In this document: in pieces, positions 7,259 to 13,958 of the stretch
How positions within the stretch are numbered: the stretch's first letter is position 1
Layout: each line of letters begins with the position of its first letter
Assembly (NCBI GenBank): GCA_905211485.1
Contig: CAJMAW010000081.1
Coordinates: 1-14,582 of the forward strand
Direction: 5' to 3'
Origin: an uncultured Lentisphaeria bacterium
GTDB lineage: Bacteria > Verrucomicrobiota > Lentisphaeria > Victivallales > UBA1829
Length of the DNA: 14,582 nt
Notes under the pieces: model-generated
What the model was told of the DNA's origin: nothing
The model's database searches: none
Seen by the model: the letters and a program-made list of their open reading frames with translations, nothing else
Position numbers and translations under genes: made by a program

Positions 7259-7352
7259 TGTTCCCGATGATTCCCGTTCAGGAAGAGAAGAAGACGTGTG
7301 CAGGAGGATGGGGGGGGAGGAAAATAAATGGGAATATGGAGTTGTTTCCCCT

Positions 7353-8165
7353 TCAGGAGAGGACGGGAAGCCTTGCCAGCGGATGAATCTGTTCCTCTGT
7401 CAGGGAAAGGGCGTCCGCCGTTTCCCCGATCAGAGCATACTGTTCAAAGGCAAGACGGGAATGGGAGTCGCTGCCGAAGGTGAAGCGGCACCCGGCATCG
7501 CGTGCGAGGGAGAGAACACGCAGGTAACTGTCAGGATCATAGAGCTTCCGCATGCGGTTGGCACAGAGGATCGCGGCGTTGATCTCGATGCCGATGCCCC
7601 GCTCCGCCGCGAGTGCGAAGGCGTCCAGGAATTCCTGATCGGAAATCAGTTCCGCCGTCCGGTCGTAGATTCCCTCGTATCCGAGCGGCATCATCGGATG
7701 GACAAGAACGTCCGCCAGGCCGGAAAGTACAGCGGAACGGAAGAATTTCATCATGTGTTTTGCCAGTTTTTCCGGTGTCGCTTCCTCCGGCTGTTCCACA
7801 AACTCGCGCATGTGGAAGTGATCGGACGCCATCTGCACGAAATCAAATTTTTCCCTGATCTGCGGCGTGATCCCGAATTTTCCCGGCGCGCACATATCGG
7901 TTTCACAAGCGATGAGGAGCGTCATGGAATGTTCTTTTGCGGCCTTGCGGGCGGAGTCGGCCATCCGGAGAATCCGCGCACTGCCCTGAGTCGCGTACCA
8001 GGGACTCGGCGGGACGGAGGGGTTCTCCCAGAGATGATCCGTAAAGGCGATTTTCCGGAAGCCTCTGCCTGAAAGCAGAGAGAGAATATTCTCCGGAGTC
8101 TGGGCGGGATCGGCGCAGCAGGAGGAAAGAGTCGTGTGAATATGAAGGTCCGACAGAATCTGCAT
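7353..8165 (-). CDS. PHP-domain phosphoesterase (histidinol-phosphatase-like)
   Basis: 270 aa, soluble, no signal peptide. The PHP metal-binding set is present in order: D6-L-H8-I-H10-T, T42-D43-H44, E88 (in ACETD), H116 (in SDHFH), H156 (LVHP) and D233-S-H235 (GSDSH). An EIN motif at 194-196 sits where PHP barrels have a conserved strand. Such proteins hydrolyse phosphoesters with a di- or trinuclear metal centre; histidinol phosphatase (HisK type) is the usual annotation. No other histidine-biosynthesis gene is in the window, so the substrate is open. The gene begins 12 nt after the stop of the acidic-protein gene, so they are likely co-transcribed. No good ribosome site is visible before the ATG, which suggests coupling to upstream translation. 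Confidence 0.8.
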   Translation of the reverse strand: MQILSDLHIHTTLSSCCADPAQTPENILSLLSGRGFRKIAFTDHLWENPSVPPSPWYATQGSARILRMADSARKAAKEHSMTLLIACETDMCAPGKFGITPQIREKFDFVQMASDHFHMREFVEQPEEATPEKLAKHMMKFFRSAVLSGLADVLVHPMMPLGYEGIYDRTAELISDQEFLDAFALAAERGIGIEINAAILCANRMRKLYDPDSYLRVLSLARDAGCRFTFGSDSHSRLAFEQYALIGETADALSLTEEQIHPLARLPVLS

Positions 8166-8177
8166 GAGAACGCCGGA

Positions 8178-8729
8178 TCAGACTCCGAGAGCCTTCTGGA
8201 GTTCGATCTGGAATTCCTGGATGTCCTGTCTGTCCGGCTGTCCCTTGGCCTTTTCAAGTCCGAGCCGTCCCTGCTGGTCGAGGAACCACTCCGCCGATGC
8301 TCCGGAACCGAACTTCACCGATCCGCTCGCAATGGCGCCGGGCCGCACAAGCGGACTGAGTTCCACCGTGGTTTTCCCGCGGAGCGCGGGGGAGGACTCG
8401 GCGGAATCCGCCTGCATTCCTGCCGCGGATGCCGTATTTGCAGCCGCCGCCTTATCCTCCGGGAAATCCTCTTCCTCCTCCCCTGGGAAGTCATCTCCTT
8501 CCGGGACGTCCTCTTCCTCTTCGGAAAGAGGTCCGGAAGAGCCGGACGTCGGTGCGGAATCCGCCTCATGCCTTGTCCAGACACCGCTCTCGATTTCGGA
8601 GGCGATGAGGCGGAGATCCATAAATGTCATCTTGACGCCTTTTTCCGTCAGGAGGTCCTGAATCTGGGAAAGGGAAAGATCTTCATCAACTTTTTCCGCG
8701 ATAAATTTTTTAATTTCTTCCTGAGTCAT
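8178..8729 (-). CDS. Conserved hypothetical acidic-linker protein (PVC-type)
   Basis: 183 aa from the ATG at 8729. There are three parts. Residues 1-50 form a helical region (M-T-Q-E-E-I-K-K-F-I start, then LSLSQIQDLLTEKGVKMTFMD) that resembles a small helix-turn-helix-like domain. Residues about 67-95 form a very acidic linker with two runs of four glutamates, followed by an Ala/Ser stretch. Residues about 118-181 form a C-terminal domain with V-R-P-G-A-x-x-S-G and A-E-W-F-L-D-Q-x-G-R-L-G-L motifs. I recall similar proteins of unknown function in Verrucomicrobia and Lentisphaerota. A TTG start at 8819 would add 30 residues and overlap the upstream stop (TTGA). The internal ATG is preferred because AGGAG lies 10 nt before it and the extra residues look unstructured. 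No function is assigned. Confidence 0.7.
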   Translation of the reverse strand: MTQEEIKKFIAEKVDEDLSLSQIQDLLTEKGVKMTFMDLRLIASEIESGVWTRHEADSAPTSGSSGPLSEEEEDVPEGDDFPGEEEEDFPEDKAAAANTASAAGMQADSAESSPALRGKTTVELSPLVRPGAIASGSVKFGSGASAEWFLDQQGRLGLEKAKGQPDRQDIQEFQIELQKALGV

Positions 8730-8815
8730 GGGAAATATGCTCCTCTTTCTCTCTCTGCATTGGTATTGTGATGTGTTCAGTTCTGTGGGATACAGTAATT
8801 CTTTTTTGCGAGGAA

Positions 8816-11110
8816 TCAAGCCTTCAGGTCGGCATCTCCGGCGGAACAGACCAGGAAAGTGGGGGGCATTCCGGCGAGAATGTCGGAGAACTTTTCAAAC
8901 ATGGCCGCGGACGAACTGTCGTCATCCGGGCGTTGGAATCCCAGGAAGAGCGCCGCGGCGCTGGCGGATTCCCTGCGCATGACCTGTGTGAAAGGTTCAT
9001 CCGTGTGAATGGTTTTTGTTTCGGCTTCGATGCGGGCGCTGTCGAGGATTTCCTTCATTTCGCTGTCGAGTTCGGGCAGTTCCTCGTTTTTCCCCGCCAC
9101 GCGGATGATCCGCAGGACCGCCCCCTGCCAGCGGTGATCCGAAACCAGCATGTGCGCCAGAATCAGCATCATGGAAAAATTCTGCATCCCGCGCCACCAG
9201 AGATCGACATTGCCCCTCATCATCCGCACGGGCGGTTCGAAACCTGCGCAGTTCATCATGAAAATGCAGCTCATTTTCAGATCGAGAATGGTCTTTACAT
9301 GCCGTACGGTCTGGAGAATCCGCTCCTGTTTTTCCGGGAAGTTCATCATGACGATGTTCGGCTTCAGGGGGCCGATCAGGTGCGACTGGAGAAACACGCG
9401 GAGCGCCCTGTCGTAATCCGAACAGAGCACCACTTCCGGGAAAATGCTGTAATATCCCCCCCTGTCCCAGAGCAGTTCCGTCAGTTCCTTCTGTTCCGCC
9501 ATCCGGAGGGCGATGCCGTCCTCCTGCGCGGGAATGCGGTCGATGAATTTCACCATGCTGCTGATGCCGCGTTCCGCTTCCAGAAGATTGGCAAAGTAGG
9601 GCATGTGCATCTGACGCTCCGGGGCGCTTGAAAAAATCACGATGGTCGGCCGCCAGTTTTTCGGGTCGGCGGGGATCTTGGAGAGCGCCAGAAGATTTTC
9701 CCGGATCCGGGAGTAGATGAATCCCCTGCGGGCGTCCCCGAAAGCCGCCGCGTACTTTCTGCGCTTGATGTAAAGAAAGAGAATCCACGCAATCAGAAGC
9801 GCCGCCACCGCCGCTGCAAAATTGATCAGGAAGGAGGCCGCAAGACACGCAACGGCCCCGTACAGCGCCACCGACCAGTGAAAAAATTTGAAGCGCGGAC
9901 GGAAGGAGGGATTCGCACCGTAGGATTCCACAAAGGCGGCCAGATTCACCATGGTGTAGGTCAGAAGGAAACACATGGTGGCGATTTCGGCGACCATGTT
10001 CATTCCGTCGCTCATCCCGGTGGGACTGAGTCCTTTCCAGGCCGCGGCGATGATGACGCCCGTCACGCAGACTCCGAGAAGCAGAGTCGCCCTGTGCGGT
10101 TCGTTGTGTTTCCCGTATCCTTTCCCGAGGAAGGACAGACTGGGCAGAATGTTGTCCCTGGCCAGCGCCTGCAGGACCCGGGGCGCGCAGACGAAGAGCC
10201 CCAGCGCCGTGGAGATCGTGGCCGCCGCAACCCCGAGCGTCAGGAGTATTCCCAGGTTGAACGGAGAGTTCCGCACCATGACTTTGTAGGGCTCGTTGAG
10301 CAGAAGATCCCGCGAATACGCGCCGCCGCACAGGACAATCTCAATCGCATACAGAAGCGCTCCGGCAAGAATGGTGTACAGAATCCCGACCGGAATGGAT
10401 TTCGACGGATTCTTCAGATCGCCGGACATATTCACTCCTGCCATGATCCCTGTCAGCGAAGGGAAAAGCAGTGCGAAAAGCCGGTAGAGATTGGCTTCTG
10501 CGCCCGGTTCCGTATTGGCCTCATAGGTCGTCATGCTGAAATTCAGCGCCGCCCCTGCATACATGGTGAGAATCCCGAGGAGCAAAGCGATGAAAATGAA
10601 AAACTGACATTTCATCGCCCAGTCCGCCCCCGAAAACGTGATCAGCAGAAGGATCACGCCCGTGATGACCGAAAACCAGAAATACCATGGCACCAGTACC
10701 GGATAATCCGAACACAGCGCTTCGGTGAATCCCAGAATGTTGAAGGGAATGGAGATCCCCTGCGCCAGGAAGAGCGTGAGTCCGATGGAGCCGCCGAATC
10801 CGGGGCCGAGCGTCCGGGAGATCAGAAAATAGACGCCTCCGCCCTTGATCGGAGTGTTTGAGGAAATGGCGGAAATGGAAAGAGCCGTCGCCAGAACGAT
10901 GCTGGTCCCGCCGAGCAGAAGAAGGAGTGTCCAGAGAATCCCGGCTTCTCCTGTGATGTAGTTGATGCGCAGGAACATGATTGCGCCGAGCATCGTCAGG
11001 ATCGAAGGCAGGAACACTCCGTCGAAAGTGCCGAAATTATGGCCGTTTTCCGCCGATGCCGCCGTTGTTTCCGCGGACGGAATGTGTTGTTTCAGCTGCT
11101 GCATCATCAT
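8816..11110 (-). CDS. SLC12-like cation-chloride cotransporter / APC-superfamily permease
   Basis: 764 aa. Residues about 25-450 form an APC-fold membrane domain of about 12 segments with SLC12 hallmarks: FGTFDGVFLPSILTMLGAIMFLR (24-47), KGGGVYFLISRTLGPGFGG (89-107), and FPSLTGIMAGVNMSGDLKNP (216-235), which closely matches the eukaryotic NKCC/KCC signature. Residues about 455-764 form a soluble C-terminal domain with an RPTIVIFSS strand (487-495) and a late GNVDLWWRGM motif (633-642), similar to the SLC12 cytoplasmic domain. It probably moves K+ and/or Na+ with Cl-; amino-acid transport is less likely but not excluded. GGAAGGAG lies about 12 nt before the ATG. It follows the ArsB/NhaD-like transporter by 100 nt in the same direction. 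Confidence 0.85.
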   Translation of the reverse strand: MMMQQLKQHIPSAETTAASAENGHNFGTFDGVFLPSILTMLGAIMFLRINYITGEAGILWTLLLLLGGTSIVLATALSISAISSNTPIKGGGVYFLISRTLGPGFGGSIGLTLFLAQGISIPFNILGFTEALCSDYPVLVPWYFWFSVITGVILLLITFSGADWAMKCQFFIFIALLLGILTMYAGAALNFSMTTYEANTEPGAEANLYRLFALLFPSLTGIMAGVNMSGDLKNPSKSIPVGILYTILAGALLYAIEIVLCGGAYSRDLLLNEPYKVMVRNSPFNLGILLTLGVAAATISTALGLFVCAPRVLQALARDNILPSLSFLGKGYGKHNEPHRATLLLGVCVTGVIIAAAWKGLSPTGMSDGMNMVAEIATMCFLLTYTMVNLAAFVESYGANPSFRPRFKFFHWSVALYGAVACLAASFLINFAAAVAALLIAWILFLYIKRRKYAAAFGDARRGFIYSRIRENLLALSKIPADPKNWRPTIVIFSSAPERQMHMPYFANLLEAERGISSMVKFIDRIPAQEDGIALRMAEQKELTELLWDRGGYYSIFPEVVLCSDYDRALRVFLQSHLIGPLKPNIVMMNFPEKQERILQTVRHVKTILDLKMSCIFMMNCAGFEPPVRMMRGNVDLWWRGMQNFSMMLILAHMLVSDHRWQGAVLRIIRVAGKNEELPELDSEMKEILDSARIEAETKTIHTDEPFTQVMRRESASAAALFLGFQRPDDDSSSAAMFEKFSDILAGMPPTFLVCSAGDADLKA

Positions 11111-11150
11111 AAGATGCGTCGTCTCCTTCCTGTCTTTGCAAAAGCCGTTT

Positions 11151-11168
11151 TTCTCCGGTCCCGGAGAA
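11151..11168. repeat. Perfect palindrome between the two transporter genes
   Basis: TTCTCCGG-TC-CCGGAGAA: 8-bp arms around two bases, or a 7-bp stem with a GTCC loop in RNA. On the minus-strand transcript it is followed by A residues rather than U, so it is not an intrinsic terminator for the upstream gene. It could be a processing or mRNA-stability element, an operator, or an attenuator between the two transporter genes. Confidence 0.5.
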
Positions 11169-11210
11169 TGTGTCCCGCCTTCTTCCGCCTTTCTTCCCTG
11201 TCCCCCGGAC

Positions 11211-12626
11211 TCAGATCATGTGCAGGAAATAGTGCAGCAGGAGATAGAGGGAGCAGAGCCCCAGCTGGAGAATCATGAGAGGAAATCCCCAGTAGAAGAA
11301 ACGTCTTGCCGGAATGGGGCATCCGTTGGCGCGCGCCATGGTGTAGGTCAGCATATTCGCGGGCGAGCCGAAGAGCGAACCGCAGCCGCCGAGGCTGACG
11401 CCGAAGAGAATGGCCCAGAACAGCGGATTGCTCCCGTCGGAGGGCAGACCCAGTTCCGGGACGATCCAGCGCGTGGCCAGGGGCACCAGAACCAGGGTCA
11501 GAGGGATGCTGTCGATGAAGGAGGAGAGAAGCGCCGAGCCCCAGAGAACAATCATGCAGATGGCAAAGAGATGATCCCCTCCCAGTGCGAGAACTCCCCT
11601 TGCAAGGGCCTCAATGACTCCGTTCTGCAGCAGAGCGCCCGTCAGAATGAAGAAGCCGATCAGGACAATCAGGATTTCCAGATTGAGATAACGCACCAGC
11701 TTGTCCGTCGGCGGCCTGTAGATGGCCAGCATGAGCGCCATCCCGAGCATGGCGGTCACCCCCGGTTCGATCCGGATCACCGCCTGCAGGGCAAAGGCCG
11801 CGATCATCAGGACGAAAATCGCGAAAGCCGAACGCATCCGTTTCAGATTGAGCACCGCAGCGCCCGCATGGAAATCCTCCACCTTGGTCCGGATCGCAGG
11901 AGGCGCATGCAGACGCTTCGACAGCAGAAGAGTCGCCAGAAGAATGAAGACGATCCCGATCCCCATGACGCAGGGCGCCGCGTTCAGAACAAAATCATTG
12001 AAGGTCAGATCCGTCTGCGCTCCGAGAATCATGTTGTGCATTCCTCCGAGGAGCGTGGCGGCTCCCCCCAGATTGGCCGCCACCAGAACCACGATCAGAA
12101 TCGGTTCGGCGGGAAGCTCCAGCACCTTGGCGATGATGATCGCAAGGGGGATCATCAGAATCATGACCGTCACGTTGTCAAGGAACGCCGAAAACACCAT
12201 GGCGGTGACGAGCATCATGAACAGGATGAGAAAGACGTTCCCCTTCAGGAGTTTTGTCATGCCGATCACCGCCCATTCAAAAAATCCGCATTCGGTCAGA
12301 ATGGACGTGGAAATCATCATGCTCGCCACCAGAAACAGCACATTCAGGTCAATGGAGGCGGACGCGGCCTGAAAGTCCGTGAAACCGCAGATCAGGGAGA
12401 CGAAAAGCCCCAGGATGACCGTCACTGCCGGAGAAATGAAGCGCCGCAGCATGAAGAAGATCAAAACCAGCGTGAAGACTGCCGCTGATCCCCAGAAGGC
12501 GAAAAGGGAGCAACTCCCTTCTGCCGCCGCTGTCTCCGCCGCCGTCGTCGCGGCGGCGCTTGCAGGGCTGGAAAACGCCAGGGGAAGGAGCGGCGGGAGG
12601 AGGAGGCATTCTGTTCCGGAAATCAT
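11211..12626 (-). CDS. ArsB/NhaD (ion transporter superfamily) membrane permease
   Basis: 471 aa, about 11-12 membrane segments after an Ala/Thr/Ser/Glu-rich N-terminus (about 20-38). The two-fold repeat of the ion transporter superfamily is visible. S146-A-F-L-D-N-V-T-V-M-I-L-M-I-P160 and S368-S-F-I-D-S-I-P-L-T-L-V-L-V-P382 are matching half-motifs, each followed by a glycine-rich re-entrant motif: GGAATLLGGMHN (187-198) and GGCGSLFGSPANM (413-425). The first lacks the usual T-P-P-N, so ion or substrate choice may differ. It could be a Na+/H+ antiporter (NhaD/P-protein type), a dicarboxylate carrier or an anion pump; an antiporter fits the neighbours best. The start at 12626 is strongly supported by GGAGGG 6 nt upstream and the ATGA overlap with the EIIA-CBS gene. 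Confidence 0.83.
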   Translation of the reverse strand: MISGTECLLLPPLLPLAFSSPASAAATTAAETAAAEGSCSLFAFWGSAAVFTLVLIFFMLRRFISPAVTVILGLFVSLICGFTDFQAASASIDLNVLFLVASMMISTSILTECGFFEWAVIGMTKLLKGNVFLILFMMLVTAMVFSAFLDNVTVMILMIPLAIIIAKVLELPAEPILIVVLVAANLGGAATLLGGMHNMILGAQTDLTFNDFVLNAAPCVMGIGIVFILLATLLLSKRLHAPPAIRTKVEDFHAGAAVLNLKRMRSAFAIFVLMIAAFALQAVIRIEPGVTAMLGMALMLAIYRPPTDKLVRYLNLEILIVLIGFFILTGALLQNGVIEALARGVLALGGDHLFAICMIVLWGSALLSSFIDSIPLTLVLVPLATRWIVPELGLPSDGSNPLFWAILFGVSLGGCGSLFGSPANMLTYTMARANGCPIPARRFFYWGFPLMILQLGLCSLYLLLHYFLHMI

Positions 12627-12638
12627 TCTGTTCCCTCC
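12623..12638 (-). promoter_or_regulatory. Ribosome site and ATGA overlap deciding the permease start
   Basis: On the minus strand GGAGGG (12638-12633) lies 6 nt before the ATG (12626-12624), inside the last codons of the EIIA-CBS gene. The ATG shares four bases with that gene's TGA. The permease is therefore likely to be made in step with its presumed regulator. Confidence 0.8.
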
Positions 12639-13567
12639 TGTTCCGTGATGATTTTGTCCACAACGGCAAAACGGTTGACGACTCCGCAGAGTTTCCCTTT
12701 GTCCACGATATAGATTTTGTTTGCGTTGTGGGCGCAGATTTCAAAGAGGAGTTCCAGGAGTGTGGCGTCGGGGGGCACCTGGCGGAATTCGGGCAAATCC
12801 GGAAGAATGTCCCGCACGCGGAGTTTTCTTCCTTCCGGGAGCATCTGTTCAAAGGGATCCATGTGCTTCATGAAGGACAGCGTTTTCATCCGGAAGAAAA
12901 ATTCCGGCATGGTATGGTGGAACAGATCCCGGCAGCTGAGAACGCCGACGATGTTTTTGTGTTCATCGAGAATGGGCAACGCGTCCGAATGATGTTTGTG
13001 CAGTGCGGCCGCCGCTTCGCAGAGAGTCATGCCGATCCCGACGGATCCGATCTGAGGGCACATGATGTCCCTTGCGTCGATATCCTTGCTGATGGAGGTG
13101 CCGCTGCGGTCGATGTACTTCCAGATTTTTTCCGGACTGTCGAGTCTCAGGATTTCCTCCCGCGCCTTCACGGGAAGAAGCATGCGCATCAGGGAGGCGC
13201 GGGTCTGGAGAAGGAGATTGGCGTTTTCCTCGGCAATGACCGTCAGAAAAAGAAAGTGGACCGGTTTGTTGTCGGGGCAGGCAAATTCGACTCCTTCCGG
13301 ACAGGTGGCAAAAAGAATGTACGCTCCCTTGATCCCTTTGAGCCGGACGTGTGGAAAGGCGAATCCGTTGCCGACTCCGGTGGAAAGTTCGTTTTCCCTG
13401 AGAAGCAGAGCGTCGACCAGTTCAGCGGTGGAGAAGGCTTCGTCTGCGAGCGGAGAGTTGGCGGACAGGGCCGACACCAGTTCCGTGAGAATGTCCCGCT
13501 TCCCTCTTTCTCCGCCTTTGATTCCCGCAAGGATGCATTCCCGGGAAAGCATAAAACTCAACTTCAT
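12623..13567 (-). CDS. PTS EIIA (fructose/nitrogen type)-CBS pair fusion protein
   Basis: 314 aa, soluble. Residues 1-155 are a fructose/mannitol- or Ntr-type EIIA domain with the phosphorylation motif G-V-G-N-G-F-A-F-P-H73-V-R. Residues about 160-310 form a CBS pair: the first starts at DARDIMCPQIGSV and runs to DALPILDEHKNIVGVLSCRDL; the second starts at RVRDILPDL and runs to NKIYIVDKGKLCGVVNRFAVV. CBS pairs commonly bind adenine nucleotides. No EIIB, EIIC or sugar gene is nearby, so a regulatory role is more likely than sugar uptake. In Escherichia coli, PtsN (EIIA-Ntr) controls K+ transport. The next two genes encode ion transporters, the first coupled by ATGA, so this protein probably regulates them (inference). 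GGAG lies about 10 nt before the ATG. Confidence 0.88.
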   Translation of the reverse strand: MKLSFMLSRECILAGIKGGERGKRDILTELVSALSANSPLADEAFSTAELVDALLLRENELSTGVGNGFAFPHVRLKGIKGAYILFATCPEGVEFACPDNKPVHFLFLTVIAEENANLLLQTRASLMRMLLPVKAREEILRLDSPEKIWKYIDRSGTSISKDIDARDIMCPQIGSVGIGMTLCEAAAALHKHHSDALPILDEHKNIVGVLSCRDLFHHTMPEFFFRMKTLSFMKHMDPFEQMLPEGRKLRVRDILPDLPEFRQVPPDATLLELLFEICAHNANKIYIVDKGKLCGVVNRFAVVDKIITEQEGTE

Positions 13568-13608
13568 TCCATCCGCACTCCGCTAGTTCTGGTTGCTGGG
13601 ACGCGGGT

Positions 13609-13637
13609 ACTCTAACGCTTCCTCCGGAAATAGTCAA
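13609..13637 (-). promoter_or_regulatory. Sigma70-type promoter of the EIIA-CBS/transporter operon
   Basis: On the minus strand TTGACT (13637-13632, 5/6 match) and TAGAGT (13614-13609, 4/6 match) are separated by 17 nt. The expected transcription start is about 13602, giving a leader of about 35 nt. It would drive the EIIA-CBS gene, the ATGA-coupled permease and probably the genes beyond. Confidence 0.6.
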
Positions 13638-13738
13638 ATGCGCCCGGGAACGCTTTCTTGGAAATGTACGGTTTTTTCCTGTCTTGCGGAGCAGGAGAGT
13701 CTGGAGATCAGGGAATCCGGAAAAAAGGAACGGAAGGT

Positions 13739-13781
13739 AAGGGAGAAAAAGAGAAAAAGGAAAAGGGAAAGAGAGAGAAAA
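13739..13781 (+). repeat. 43-nt pure purine tract
   Basis: Uninterrupted A/G on the plus strand, flanked by further purine-rich DNA back to about 13711. Long purine-pyrimidine tracts can form triplex DNA or affect transcription; no role is shown here. Confidence 0.7.
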
Positions 13782-13814
13782 TCAGGAGTTCTCGCATACG
13801 GATTGATTTCAGAA

Positions 13815-13850
13815 GTTGCTGGAGTTGCTGGCGTTCCTGGCGTTCCTGGC
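13815..13850 (+). repeat. Four tandem 9-bp units (GTTSCTGGM)
   Basis: Consecutive units are GTTGCTGGA, GTTGCTGGC, GTTCCTGGC and GTTCCTGGC. The unit length is a multiple of three but no credible gene crosses it, so it is a small, possibly length-variable, non-coding tandem repeat. Confidence 0.7.
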
Positions 13851-13892
13851 ATGCGGGAGAAAGAGATTTTGGCATCGGAGAGGAAGAAGGGG

Positions 13893-13922
13893 GGAGAGAG
13901 GGCGTTTTTTCCCCCTCTCTCC
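13893..13922. terminator. Hairpin downstream of the sugar-binding-protein gene, possible terminator
   Basis: GGAGAGAGGG (13893-13902) pairs perfectly with CCCTCTCTCC (13913-13922) around a 10-nt loop, 37 nt downstream of the minus-strand stop. The minus-strand transcript continues CCCTTCTTCC rather than with a U-run, so it may terminate weakly or protect the 3' end. Confidence 0.5.
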
Positions 13923-13958
13923 TGTTTCCTTTCCCTTATTTTTGCGCGGCATGTCCTG

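Larger units (their letters stand above)
13568..13958. other. 391-bp intergenic region without a supported gene
   Basis: It separates the EIIA-CBS operon promoter from the end of the sugar-binding-protein gene. Open frames here translate into low-complexity protein (K/E/R-rich on plus, F/L/S-rich on minus) and are rejected. The contents are the promoter near 13609-13637, a purine tract at 13739-13781, tandem 9-mers at 13815-13850 and a hairpin at 13893-13922. Confidence 0.6.

Noticed and set aside
7310..7317. G8 run as a possible phase-variable or frameshift site
   Set aside because: It is in the gap between converging genes, not in a coding frame or a promoter that I can recognise.
7296..8072. 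258-residue open frame on the plus strand
   Set aside because: Antisense to the PHP gene, which keeps its full metal-ligand set.
8726..8736. TCATGGGAAAT, identical to the core of operator site 1
   Set aside because: It covers the start codon of the acidic-protein gene, lacks the left T-tract and palindrome, and is probably chance.
8814..8819. TTGATT as a -35 box for a separate promoter of the acidic-protein gene
   Set aside because: The best partner, TACTGT after 16 nt, matches poorly, so read-through from upstream is as likely.
10962..12488. 508-residue open frame on the plus strand
   Set aside because: It is opposite the permease and cotransporter genes. Its product is full of H, Q, D, E and R, as expected from the complement of membrane-protein codons, and has no domain or ribosome site.
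13815..13850. Tandem 9-bp units as a possible CRISPR-like array
   Set aside because: The units are directly adjacent with no spacers and are far too short.
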